Source: Mycolicibacterium brisbanense (GTDB lineage Bacteria; Actinomycetota; Actinomycetes; Mycobacteriales; Mycobacteriaceae). From it: DNA of 64,000 nucleotides. Location: positions 218,769 to 282,768 of the forward strand of contig NZ_BCSX01000051.1 of assembly GCF_001570425.1 (NCBI RefSeq), in the 5' to 3' direction. Below are positions 22,856 through 30,314 of this stretch, one piece after another. The position numbers and the translations under genes were made by a program. Below the pieces are notes generated by a model. That model searched no databases, was not told where the DNA came from, and was given only the letters and a program-made list of their open reading frames with translations. Each line of letters opens with the position of its first letter. Within the stretch, counting starts at the first letter, position 1.

Positions 22856-23554
22856 ATGACATCGCCGCAACCCGCCGCAGAACAGATCGCCGAACCGGCT
22901 GTCCCGGCCGTCTCGGCCGACCATCCAGGGGTCGATGAATTGTTCGCGGTGCTGGCCTACGGCGAGGTCGCGGCGTTCTACCGGCTGACCGAAGAGGCGC
23001 GCATGGCGCCCGATCTGCGCGGCCGCATCAACATGGCAAGCATGGCCGCCGCAGAGATGGGGCACTACGAGACACTGCGAGATGCGTTGGAGCGCAGGGG
23101 AGTTGACGTTGTCGCGGCGATGACGAAGTACGCCTCGGCGCTGGAGAACTACCACCGCATGACCACCCCGAGCACCTGGCTGGAAGCTCTGGTGAAGACC
23201 TATATCGGCGATGCGCTCGCCGCCGACTTCTACTTGGAGATCGCCGACTCGTTACCGGAGGAGATCGCCTCGGTGGTGCGCTCGGTGCTCTCGGAGACCG
23301 GGCACTCGCAGTTCGTCGTCGCCGAGGTGCAGGCCGCGGTGAGCGACAGTGTCCGGCAGCGGCACCGGCTCGCGCTGTGGGCGCGCCGGCTGCTCGGCGA
23401 GGCCGTCACCCAGGCCCAGTTCGTGCTGGCCGACCACGACGAGCTGGTCGATCTGGTGATGTCCAGCGGGGAAGGCCTGACCCAGCTCGCCGAGTTCTTC
23501 AACCGGCTGCAGCACACGCATCACTCCCGCATGCAGGAGCTGGGCCTGGCCTGA
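22856..23554 (+). CDS. Ferritin-like diiron protein (Rv3210c-like)
   Basis: 232 residues, mostly helical. The four-helix pattern with metal ligands is visible: YGEVAAFYR in helix 1, AAAEMGHYE (ExxH) in helix 2, ALVKTYIGDALAADFY in helix 3 and LSETGHSQF (a second ExxH) in helix 4. Two ExxH motifs are the signature of carboxylate-bridged diiron ferritin-like proteins, of the group near MiaE-type hydroxylases. The reaction is unknown: iron storage, oxygenation or peroxide chemistry are all possible. ATG 22856 is just after CCCC and has no strong Shine-Dalgarno. It converges on the MmpS-like gene with a 6-bp gap. Homologues are conserved at this place in mycobacteria. Confidence 0.8.
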   Translation: MTSPQPAAEQIAEPAVPAVSADHPGVDELFAVLAYGEVAAFYRLTEEARMAPDLRGRINMASMAAAEMGHYETLRDALERRGVDVVAAMTKYASALENYHRMTTPSTWLEALVKTYIGDALAADFYLEIADSLPEEIASVVRSVLSETGHSQFVVAEVQAAVSDSVRQRHRLALWARRLLGEAVTQAQFVLADHDELVDLVMSSGEGLTQLAEFFNRLQHTHHSRMQELGLA

Positions 23555-23560
23555 CCTCCG

Positions 23561-24379
23561 CTACTGCGTGCAGGTCGCGATCATCGTGTTGTTGGCCTGC
23601 TGGACCAGCACGGCGCCGTTGGCGTCGGTGATCGCGCAGTTGAGCTGACCGGTCACGCTGGTCGCCGTCACCGACTTGAGCTCGACTCCGGGGTTGAGGG
23701 TCACGCTCTTGGTCCACGGCAGTGCCACGTTGAACTCGGTCTGCAGGGCGCCCTGCTGATCGGTGTAGACGATGGTGACCAGGTCCAGCAGCGGCCGCGT
23801 GCCGGTCACCGTGTACGTGATGGTGCGTGGGCTGGCTTCGGCGGCCGGTGGGGCGGCCGCGGCCGGCGGTGCCGGTTCGGCCGTCGGCTCGGCGGTGGCC
23901 CGCGGGCTCGGCGTCACGGTCGTCACCGTCTCGGGCGACATGGCCGGACCGGGCGGCGGAGGTACGGGCTTTGACGTCGCGTCCTGGACCGGGGTGGTGG
24001 GCGACTGGCTGGTCGTGGGCGCCGCCGGGGACGTCGTGGTGACCGAAACCGAGCCGCTGTCGCCGCCTCCCAGGATGATCACCGTGCAGATGACCGCCAC
24101 CAGCAGGATGACGCCCGCGACCGAGGCGACCCACATCCACCGCTTGTCGACAGGCTCGTAGTACTCGTAGATGTCGTCGTCGGCATCGTCGTGGCTGTCA
24201 CCGGCGTAGGCGTCGTAATCCTCGTAGGCCGCGCTGTCGTCACCGCTGCGGTAGCTGTCGTAACTGCTGCGATAGCGGCTGCGGAAACTGCTGTCCGGAT
24301 CGTACTGTCCGGGCTGCGGCGAATCGTCACCGAAGCGTTCGGCGGAACTCGTGTCATACGGCGAATAAGGCCTGGTCAT
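23561..24379 (-). CDS. MmpS-like membrane protein with acidic Tyr-rich head (Rv3209-like)
   Basis: 272 residues in four parts. Residues about 1-78 are a disordered cytoplasmic head rich in Ser, Tyr and Asp (YEDYDAYAGDSHDDADDDIY). One membrane segment follows (about 80-103), then a Thr/Pro/Ala-rich periplasmic linker (about 105-185). The C-terminal beta domain has TYTVTGT, TIVYTDQQGALQTE, LPWTKSVTL and NCAITDANG; this resembles the MmpS transport-accessory domain. It carries two cysteines that may form a disulphide. No mmpL gene is adjacent, so a lipid-export role is unproven. The gene is divergent from the DUF3107 gene across 267 bp. Confidence 0.75.
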   Translation of the reverse strand: MTRPYSPYDTSSAERFGDDSPQPGQYDPDSSFRSRYRSSYDSYRSGDDSAAYEDYDAYAGDSHDDADDDIYEYYEPVDKRWMWVASVAGVILLVAVICTVIILGGGDSGSVSVTTTSPAAPTTSQSPTTPVQDATSKPVPPPPGPAMSPETVTTVTPSPRATAEPTAEPAPPAAAAPPAAEASPRTITYTVTGTRPLLDLVTIVYTDQQGALQTEFNVALPWTKSVTLNPGVELKSVTATSVTGQLNCAITDANGAVLVQQANNTMIATCTQ

Positions 24380-24646
24380 GCGGCTTCCCAGTCGTCTCGT
24401 CCAATGTCGCTGCTGATGCTATCGAGACGGGTGTGACTGGTGAGGTTCGATGATCAGCGTGTCGGTCACGGTCCGGACTCGGTTCGGTCGCCGAAGATCT
24501 CCGTGCACCGCAGGCCGCTCCTCCGGCGTCGTCCGCACGCTTCGCGCACGGCGAACTCGCAATGGCCGACGCTGGCGGCACCGGCGCCACGATGTCCACT
24601 AGCCTGCTGAGGGACACGGACAGTAGCGAAAGAAAAGGGGTCCAGC

Positions 24647-24886
24647 GTGGAGGTCAAGATCGGCGTCACGGACAGTCCGCGGGAGCTGAGCTTCAACAGT
24701 GCGCAGACGCCAAGCGAGGTGGAGCAGCAGGTCACGGACGCGCTCAGCAAGGACTCGGGTGTGCTGGCGCTGACCGACGAGAAGGGTCGCCGGTTCCTGG
24801 TGCAGAACAGCAAGATCGCCTACGTCGAGATCGGCGCCGCCGATGTGCGCCGTGTCGGCTTCGGCGTCGGGGCCGAGTCCGCCTGA
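24647..24886 (+). CDS. DUF3107 protein (TB9.4/Rv3208A-like)
   Basis: 79 residues, the family's full length. The pattern EVKIGVTDSPRELSF, an acidic helix (SEVEQQVTDAL), LALTDEKGRRFLVQNSKIAYVEIG and a Gly-rich C-terminus with RRVGFG match the actinobacterial DUF3107 family. M. tuberculosis TB9.4 was found as an antigen; its cellular role is unknown. Start GTG 24647 is supported by an AAAAGGGG Shine-Dalgarno eight or so bases upstream. It converges on the TetR gene with a 10-bp gap. Confidence 0.9.
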   Translation: MEVKIGVTDSPRELSFNSAQTPSEVEQQVTDALSKDSGVLALTDEKGRRFLVQNSKIAYVEIGAADVRRVGFGVGAESA

Positions 24887-24896
24887 GTGCGGCCGT

Positions 24897-25547
24897 TCAG
24901 ACGCGGGTGAGTGGCACGTGTGACAGTCCGCCCCAGGCGAACTGCACCGTGCCCTCCACCGCGGAGTCCTTGTCGATGGGCCGCTCGTTGTTGAGCCAGT
25001 AGCGCGCCGAGTCGACGCTGATCGCGACCAGTCCGACCGCGATCATCCGGGCGCGATGCGCCTCCAGGCCGGAATCGCGGCTGATCAAGTCGAACACCGC
25101 ATCGGTGCACGCTTCTGTGGCCACCTTCACCTGGGCCGCCACCTGCGGCTCGGTGACGTAGTCGTTCTCGAAGATCAGCCGGTAGCCCTGACCGTCGTGC
25201 TCGATGAAATCGAAGAACGCCTCCACCGCGGCGCGCAAGCGCTGCCGGTTGTCGGTGGTGGTGCGCAGCGCCTGGCGGACGCCGGACACCAGATTGTCGA
25301 CGTGGCGCTGCAACACCGCGAGATACAGCTCCAGCTTCGATGAGAAGTGTTGGTAGAGAACCGGTTTACTGACACCGGCGCGTTCGGCGATCTCGTCCAT
25401 GCCCGCGGCGTGATATCCGCGGTCGACAAAGACCTCGCTGGCGGCTGCCATGAGCTGACCCCGTCGCTCGTCGCGCGGCATGCGGTTTCCCCGTCGACCG
25501 GTTGTCCGCTTGTCGGCTCTCCTCTCGGTGTTGGCGACGTCGCTCAT
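24897..25547 (-). CDS. TetR-family regulator (Rv3208-like)
   Basis: 216 residues. A variable basic N-terminal extension (about 1-20) precedes RRGNRMPRDERRGQLMAAAS. The TetR HTH follows: VFVDRGYHAAGMDEIAERAG and VSKPVLYQHFSSKLELYLAV. The C-terminal domain (AFFDFIEHDGQGYRLIFEND; AFWGG-like end QFAWGGLSHVPLTRV) is highly conserved with Rv3208 as I recall it. ATG 25547 matches that homologue's MSD start, so 13 upstream residues open in frame are dropped. It is divergent from the DUF3152 gene; about 185 bp between them probably hold both promoters. Target genes are not identifiable here. Confidence 0.88.
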   Translation of the reverse strand: MSDVANTERRADKRTTGRRGNRMPRDERRGQLMAAASEVFVDRGYHAAGMDEIAERAGVSKPVLYQHFSSKLELYLAVLQRHVDNLVSGVRQALRTTTDNRQRLRAAVEAFFDFIEHDGQGYRLIFENDYVTEPQVAAQVKVATEACTDAVFDLISRDSGLEAHRARMIAVGLVAISVDSARYWLNNERPIDKDSAVEGTVQFAWGGLSHVPLTRV

Positions 25548-25731
25548 GCAGTCCTCAATCTGGATTCCTCTGGCGCGCTTGGTCATGGTCGGCCAAGCTG
25601 CTCATCGCACGACAGTACTACCGACGCCGTACTCGTTGCGAAACGTCCGAGGGTTGCGAATTGGTGGCAGCGTGGTCACGGAGCAGACGCACGGGCGTCG
25701 TATTCACAGCGGGCTGTGCCATTCTGGATCG

Positions 25732-26766
25732 GTGACCTACGACCCGGGGCCCCGCGCGGGCAGCCGCGTCCCGGCACTGCGTGACGAATGGCGCGAGCCG
25801 CTGCGCGCCCAACGAGATCCGCTCGCGGTCGAGACGGGGCGGCCCCGGGTCAATCGAGACGAACGGGGCCAGTGGCGCAAGCAGACCTGGCTCGGCCGAT
25901 TCGTCTCCACCTACGGCTGGCGGGCCTACGCGCTGCCGGTGCTCATCGTGCTGACCGTCGTGGTGCTGTACCAGACCGTGACCGGCACCACCAGCGCGCA
26001 CGGCGGGCACGCCGACGACGGCCCGGTCCAGGGCTCACCCACCATCGACCATGCCGCCACCGCCATCATCGGCGCACCGCCCAAGGGCCTGACCCAGTTC
26101 GACGCCAACCTGCCCACGGGCATCCTGCCCGCGGGCGGACAGTTCACCGAGGCCGGCGCCAAGACCTGGCACATCGTGCCCGGCACCACCGAGAAGGTCG
26201 GCAAGGGCACCACCAAGTCGTTCACCTACACCGTCGAGGTGGAGGACGGTGTTGACACCACCGCCTTCGGCGGCGACGACGGCTTCGCCCGCATGGTCAG
26301 CGAGACCCTGGCCAACCCCAAGAGCTGGACCCACGACGGGATGTTCGGGTTCACCCGCATCGACGCCGCCAGCGGTATCGAGCCGGACTTCCGGGTGTCG
26401 CTGACCTCTCCGATCACCGTGCGGGAGGGCTGCGGCTACGACATCCAGCTCGAAGCGTCCTGCTACAACCCGTCCTACGACGGCCAGGCCCGGGTCTTCA
26501 TCAACGAGGCCCGTTGGGTGCGCGGCGCGGTGCCGTTCCAGGGCGACATCGGGTCCTACCGGCAGTACCTGATCAACCACGAGGTGGGCCACGCCATCGG
26601 CTACCAGCGTCACGAGGCGTGCCGCGACGACGGCGCCCTGGCGCCGATCATGATGCAGCAGACCTTCTCGACGGCCAACAACGACGATGCGAAGTTCGAC
26701 CCCGAGACCGTCAAGGCGGACGGGAAGACCTGCCGGTTCAACCCCTGGCCGTATCCCATCGCCTAG
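25732..26766 (+). CDS. DUF3152 membrane-anchored, metzincin-like putative protease (Rv3207c-like)
   Basis: 344 residues. The cytoplasmic N-terminus is basic (about 1-60, VPALRDEWREPLRAQRD). One membrane segment follows at about 66-84 (YALPVLIVLTVVVLYQTV), with the C-terminal domain outside. The extracytoplasmic part has VEVEDGVDTTAFGGDD, FRVSLTSP and a pair of cysteines in CGYDIQLEASCYN. It also contains HEVGHAIGYQRH, which fits the HExxHxxGxxxH zinc motif of metzincin peptidases. MMQQTF shortly after could supply the Met-turn. Start GTG 25732 is chosen by comparison with Rv3207c. No protease activity is established, to my knowledge. moeZ follows on the same strand after 108 bp. Confidence 0.85.
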   Translation: MTYDPGPRAGSRVPALRDEWREPLRAQRDPLAVETGRPRVNRDERGQWRKQTWLGRFVSTYGWRAYALPVLIVLTVVVLYQTVTGTTSAHGGHADDGPVQGSPTIDHAATAIIGAPPKGLTQFDANLPTGILPAGGQFTEAGAKTWHIVPGTTEKVGKGTTKSFTYTVEVEDGVDTTAFGGDDGFARMVSETLANPKSWTHDGMFGFTRIDAASGIEPDFRVSLTSPITVREGCGYDIQLEASCYNPSYDGQARVFINEARWVRGAVPFQGDIGSYRQYLINHEVGHAIGYQRHEACRDDGALAPIMMQQTFSTANNDDAKFDPETVKADGKTCRFNPWPYPIA

Positions 26767-26874
26767 TCCCTGGAGCCGGTCCGGCAGCCGAATAGCGGCT
26801 ACCGCGGCACGGGAAGCATGTCCGTCGGATTACCGTTGTGCCTACGTACGGTCCATGACTTGAGGAGACATGCG

Positions 26875-28080
26875 GTGTCCGCGAATTTGGGTGTGACGTT
26901 ACCGCCGCTGGTTGAACCAGCTGCCGAGCTCACCCGCGAAGAGGTGACGCGCTACAGCCGCCACCTGATCATCCCCGACGTGGGCGTGGTCGGGCAGAAG
27001 CGGCTCAAGAACGCCAAGGTGCTGGTGCTTGGCGCAGGCGGGCTCGGTTCACCGACCCTGCTGTACCTGGCCGCCGCCGGGGTGGGAACCATCGGCATCG
27101 TGGAGTTCGACGTCGTCGACGAATCGAACCTGCAGCGCCAGATCATCCATGGCCAGGCCGACGTCGGGAAGTCCAAGGCGCTCAGCGCCAAGGAGTCGAT
27201 CCTCGCGATCAACCCGCTCGTGACGGTCAACCTGCACGAGTTCCGGCTCGAACCCGACAACGCCGTCGAACTGTTCAGCCAGTACGACCTGATCCTCGAT
27301 GGCACCGACAACTTCGCCACCCGGTATCTGGTCAACGACGCCGCCGCGCTCGCGGGCAAGCCCTACGTCTGGGGTTCGATCTACCGGTTCGAGGGCCAGG
27401 TGTCGGTGTTCTGGGAGGACGCTCCCGACGGCCCCGACGGCGAGAAACAGGGCCTCAACTACCGCGACCTGTACCCCGAGCCGCCACCACCGGGAATGGT
27501 GCCGTCGTGTGCGGAGGGCGGCGTGCTGGGCATCCTGTGCGCGTCCATCGCCAGCATCATGGGCACCGAGGCCATCAAGCTGATCACCGGAATCGGCGAG
27601 CCGTTGCTGGGCAGGCTGATGGTCTACGACGCTCTCGACATGACCTACCGGACCATCCGGATCCGCAAGGACCCGTCGACTCCCAAGATCACCGAGCTCA
27701 TCGACTACGAGGAGTTCTGCGGCGCGGTCTCCGACGAGGCCACCGCGGCGGCACAGGGCTCGACCATCACCCCGCAGGAACTGCGGGAGCTGCTGGACTC
27801 CGGTAAGCCGTTGGCGCTCATCGACGTCCGCGAGCCGGTCGAATGGGAGATCAATCACATTCAGGGCGCCGAGCTGATCCCGAAGCCGACCTTCGAGTCG
27901 GGCGATGCCCTCGCCAAGCTCCAGGTGGACCGCACACCCGTTTTGTACTGCAAGACCGGGGTGCGCTCGGCCGAGGTGCTCGCGATCGTCAAACAGGCAG
28001 GGTTCTCCGATGCGATGCATCTGCAAGGCGGAATCGTGGCGTGGGCACGCCAGCTCGAACCCGACATGGTGATGTACTGA
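26875..28080 (+). CDS. moeZ: Molybdopterin-synthase adenylyltransferase/sulfurtransferase MoeZ (MoeB1)
   Basis: 401 residues. The N-terminal E1-like domain has RYSRHLIIPDVG, LGAGGLGSPTLLYLAAAGVG (nucleotide loop, about residue 50), DESNLQRQIIHG and LDGTDNFATRYL. CAEGGVLGILC holds the conserved Cys of the adenylating domain. The C-terminal rhodanese domain (about 300-401) has LIDVREPVEWEINHI and the persulphide loop YCKTGVRSAEV. MoeZ activates and thiolates ThiS-like carrier proteins such as MoaD, CysO and related sulphur carriers. Start GTG 26875 has AGGAGA seven bases upstream and matches the M. tuberculosis N-terminus. The next gene (TIGR02569) follows after 33 bp. Confidence 0.93.
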   Translation: MSANLGVTLPPLVEPAAELTREEVTRYSRHLIIPDVGVVGQKRLKNAKVLVLGAGGLGSPTLLYLAAAGVGTIGIVEFDVVDESNLQRQIIHGQADVGKSKALSAKESILAINPLVTVNLHEFRLEPDNAVELFSQYDLILDGTDNFATRYLVNDAAALAGKPYVWGSIYRFEGQVSVFWEDAPDGPDGEKQGLNYRDLYPEPPPPGMVPSCAEGGVLGILCASIASIMGTEAIKLITGIGEPLLGRLMVYDALDMTYRTIRIRKDPSTPKITELIDYEEFCGAVSDEATAAAQGSTITPQELRELLDSGKPLALIDVREPVEWEINHIQGAELIPKPTFESGDALAKLQVDRTPVLYCKTGVRSAEVLAIVKQAGFSDAMHLQGGIVAWARQLEPDMVMY

Positions 28081-28113
28081 CGGCCAGTTTGCGGGTCAAC
28101 ACCTTAGGCTGAG

Positions 28114-28971
28114 GTGGTGACTGTCGAGCGGCCGCCGGAACATGTGCTGGCGGCGTTCGGGCTGTCCGGGGTCCGCCCCGTCCCACTGGGTTCGAGTTGG
28201 GAGGGTGGTTGGCGCTGCGGCGAAGTCGTGCTGTCCGTGGTCGCCGAGCACGCCCGCGCGGCGTGGTCGGCGAAAGTGCGCGAGACCCTGTTCGTCGACG
28301 GTGTTCGGCTGGCCCGCCCGGTGCGTTCCACCGATGGGCGCTACGTGGTGGCCGGCTGGCGCGCCGACACCTTCGTCGCCGGAACCCCCGAGCCCCGTCA
28401 CGACGAGGTGGTTTCGGCGGCAGTGCGCTTGCACGAGGCAACAGCAACCCTCGAGCGGCCCCGGTTCCTCACGCAACCCCCGGTCGCGCCGTGGGCCGAC
28501 GTCGATGTGTTCATCGCCGCTGACCGGGCGGCCTGGGAAGAACGGCCGCTGCATTCGCTGCCGACCGGGGCCAGGGTCGCGCCCGGTTCCACCGACGGGC
28601 AGCGTTCGGTCGAGCTGATCAACCAGCTGGCCACACTGCGCAAGCCGACCAGGAGTGCCAACCAGCTCGTGCACGGCGATCTCTACGGCACAGTGCTTTT
28701 CGCGGGTGCGGCGGCTCCGGGGATCACCGACATCACTCCGTACTGGCGCCCGGCGTCGTGGGCGGCCGGCGTGGTGGTGGTCGACGCGCTGTCATGGGGC
28801 GATGCCGACGACGGCCTCATCGAACGCTGGGACACACTGCCCGAGTGGCCGCAGATGTTGTTGCGCGCGTTGATGTTCCGCCTGGCGGTCCACGCCCTGC
28901 ACCCGCGGTCCACTGCCGCGGCGTTCCCCGGCCTGGCCCGCACCGCCTCCTTGGTGCGCCTGGTCCTGTAA
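28114..28971 (+). CDS. TIGR02569-family protein, aminoglycoside-phosphotransferase-like (Rv3205c-like)
   Basis: 285 residues. It begins PPEHVLAAFGLSG and has VPLGSSWEGGWRCGEVVL, which looks like a kinase glycine-rich strand pair. LVHGDLYGTVLFAG (about residue 187) resembles the HGDLxxxN catalytic loop of APH-type kinases. Asp in DITPYWRP could be the metal-binding DFG-equivalent. The catalytic-loop Asn is not obvious (GTVLF in place of GNVLF), so catalysis may be altered. The gene follows moeZ by 33 bp. The family is actinobacterial and of unknown function. GTG 28114 and GTG 28117 are both possible starts. Downstream lies the first copy of a palindromic intergenic repeat. Confidence 0.82.
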   Translation: MVTVERPPEHVLAAFGLSGVRPVPLGSSWEGGWRCGEVVLSVVAEHARAAWSAKVRETLFVDGVRLARPVRSTDGRYVVAGWRADTFVAGTPEPRHDEVVSAAVRLHEATATLERPRFLTQPPVAPWADVDVFIAADRAAWEERPLHSLPTGARVAPGSTDGQRSVELINQLATLRKPTRSANQLVHGDLYGTVLFAGAAAPGITDITPYWRPASWAAGVVVVDALSWGDADDGLIERWDTLPEWPQMLLRALMFRLAVHALHPRSTAAAFPGLARTASLVRLVL

Positions 28972-28993
28972 CCCGCGGGGGCACCCTTCTCCC

Positions 28994-29077
28994 GCGAGCA
29001 GTCCCCCGCAAGCGGGAGGGGCCCCCAGCGGAGGTACCCCGACACGCCGGCGTTCAAGAACCCAACTGTCTGCTCGC
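28994..29077. repeat. Palindromic intergenic repeat, copy 1
   Basis: Outer arms GCGAGCAG (28994-29001) and CTGCTCGC (29070-29077) are complementary. The core CCCCGACACGCCGGCGTTC at 29037-29055 matches 18 of 19 positions of the core at 55095-55113. It lies between two convergent genes and also contains a small GC-rich hairpin (CCCCCGC...GCGGGAGGGG). It could serve as a terminator. Confidence 0.65.
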
Positions 29078-29080
29078 CCT

Positions 29081-29377
29081 CTAAAACTCGTGGCGGCACT
29101 CCCGCAGCGCGATCCGGCCGTCGACCGACAGCACGCCCTCGGCGCGCAGCAGTTCCAGCTGCCGGGTGGTCAAATGGGGCGCGGGCCGGCCCGACGCACG
29201 GATCACGCGGTGCCATGGCAGGTCCGACGAATCGGTGCGCATGATCCAGCCGACGATCCGCGGGCTGGAAAGCCCTGCCGCGTCAGCAATGTCGCCATAC
29301 GTCGACACCCGGCCCGCGGGAATGGCGGCGACCAGCGCGCGGACCGTCTCCACCTGCTCCTCGGTCACCGCCGCCAT
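29081..29377 (-). CDS. atl: Alkyltransferase-like protein (Rv3204-like)
   Basis: 98 residues, single MGMT C-terminal-type domain. It has RVSTYGDIADAAGLSSPRIVG (HTH with the Arg finger region) and then PWHRVIRASGR, where true O6-alkylguanine transferases have PCHRV. The reactive Cys is replaced by Trp. This is the defining feature of alkyltransferase-like proteins, which bind O6-alkylguanine and flag it for nucleotide excision repair. ATG 29377 fits the Rv3204 N-terminus; a frame open to 29449 would run into lipV. The start lies 3 bp before the lipV stop position on the same strand, so the two genes are an operon. Confidence 0.9.
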   Translation of the reverse strand: MAAVTEEQVETVRALVAAIPAGRVSTYGDIADAAGLSSPRIVGWIMRTDSSDLPWHRVIRASGRPAPHLTTRQLELLRAEGVLSVDGRIALRECRHEF

Positions 29378-29379
29378 GG

Positions 29380-30135
29380 CTAGCCCAGCCGTTCCTGGAT
29401 CAACGCGGCCGTCTCGGCGGGCCGGGCCTGCGCCACCATGTGATTGCAATCCCAGTCCAGCAGTGTGAAATCGGATCCGAGCCGCTCGGCAAGCGCGTCG
29501 ATCAGACTGTCCGTGGCATACGGCGGGCTGGTCTTGGTCGCCCGCACGAGCGTGGTCGGTGTCCCGGTGCGCGGCAAGACAACTGGCCGGGCCAACTCGC
29601 TCCAGTAGGCCATCATCGCGGGCATACAGATCCGCCAGCCGTATCGGCCGTTGGGCAGTTCGATCAGGTGCTCGTCGAGCTCGCGGTCCAGCTCCGCGGC
29701 GTCGACCTCACCCCAGGAACCCTGCACCTTCTCCGCTCGAGCTTCGGCGACGTCGGTGTAGTCCGGCGACGCCATCATGTTCTCGGCGATCTCCCGCATC
29801 CACTCACCGTCGAGGCCCACCGCGGGGTCCAGCAACACCAGCCCGGAAACCAGGTCCGGGTAGGTGGCAGCCAGTGTGAGAGCCACTGCGCCTCCGAATG
29901 AATGCCCGACCACCAGTGTCGGGCCGTCCAGCAGCGCCGCCAGGGCTTCGACGTTGGCCGCCAGGGTCCACGGCGCCGCCCACGACGACCTGCCATGCCC
30001 CAGCAGATCGGGCGCCAGGATCGACACCCCGGGCAGCTGGGAGGCCAGAGTCTGCCAGCGCTGACCGTGCCCGGTCACACCGTGGATCAACAGCAGCTCG
30101 GCCGGGGCTGACGGGCCATACCGGAGGACGTTCAT
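29380..30135 (-). CDS. lipV: Alpha/beta-hydrolase LipV
   Basis: 251 residues. It has LLLIHGVTGHGQRWQ (oxyanion region), LAPDLLGHGRSSW and the nucleophile elbow VVGHSFGGAVAL (Ser about residue 85). The acidic residue is in the late strand region, and the catalytic His is in LDWDCNHMVAQARP near the C-terminus. It is an esterase/lipase of the alpha/beta-hydrolase fold; M. tuberculosis LipV (Rv3203) hydrolyses ester substrates. No signal peptide is seen, so it is cytoplasmic. Start ATG 30135 is chosen since the in-frame upstream extension runs into the tandem repeat region. The alkyltransferase-like gene follows 2 bp after the stop. It is divergent from adnA. Confidence 0.87.
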   Translation of the reverse strand: MNVLRYGPSAPAELLLIHGVTGHGQRWQTLASQLPGVSILAPDLLGHGRSSWAAPWTLAANVEALAALLDGPTLVVGHSFGGAVALTLAATYPDLVSGLVLLDPAVGLDGEWMREIAENMMASPDYTDVAEARAEKVQGSWGEVDAAELDRELDEHLIELPNGRYGWRICMPAMMAYWSELARPVVLPRTGTPTTLVRATKTSPPYATDSLIDALAERLGSDFTLLDWDCNHMVAQARPAETAALIQERLG

Positions 30136-30184
30136 ATCGGGGGACACCCCCGTGATGGTGCCAGGGTCCGGCGCAGCAGGTTGT

Positions 30185-30289
30185 GGGACCCCTCGCTCCA
30201 ATCCGCTCCTCTACTTGTCGGGACCCCTCGCTCCAATCCGCTCCGCTACTTGTCGGGACCCCTCGCTCCAATCCGCTCCGCTACTTGTC
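30185..30289. repeat. Three tandem 35-bp repeats between lipV and adnA
   Basis: Units 30185-30219, 30220-30254 and 30255-30289 are head-to-tail. They begin GGGACCCCTCGCTCC and end CTACTTGTC. Units 2 and 3 are identical and unit 1 differs at one base (T for G at unit position 26). They fill the divergent promoter region, ending 26 bp before the adnA ATG. There are no spacers, so this is not CRISPR. Confidence 0.95.
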
Positions 30290-30314
30290 GGTGCCCTCTG
30301 GTGTCATGCCTTCC

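Noticed and set aside
22558..22857. N-terminal extension of RhlE by about 100 residues
   Set aside because: The extension lacks conserved sequence, and the DEAD-box protein begins normally at 22557 with MTHLNKTFAELG.
24380..24646. Operator or riboswitch between the MmpS-like and DUF3107 genes
   Set aside because: The 267-bp gap must hold two promoters, but I see no convincing palindrome, aptamer-like fold or -10/-35 pair.
30185..30289. Possible CRISPR array
   Set aside because: The 35-bp units are directly adjacent with no spacers, and there are no cas genes in the window.
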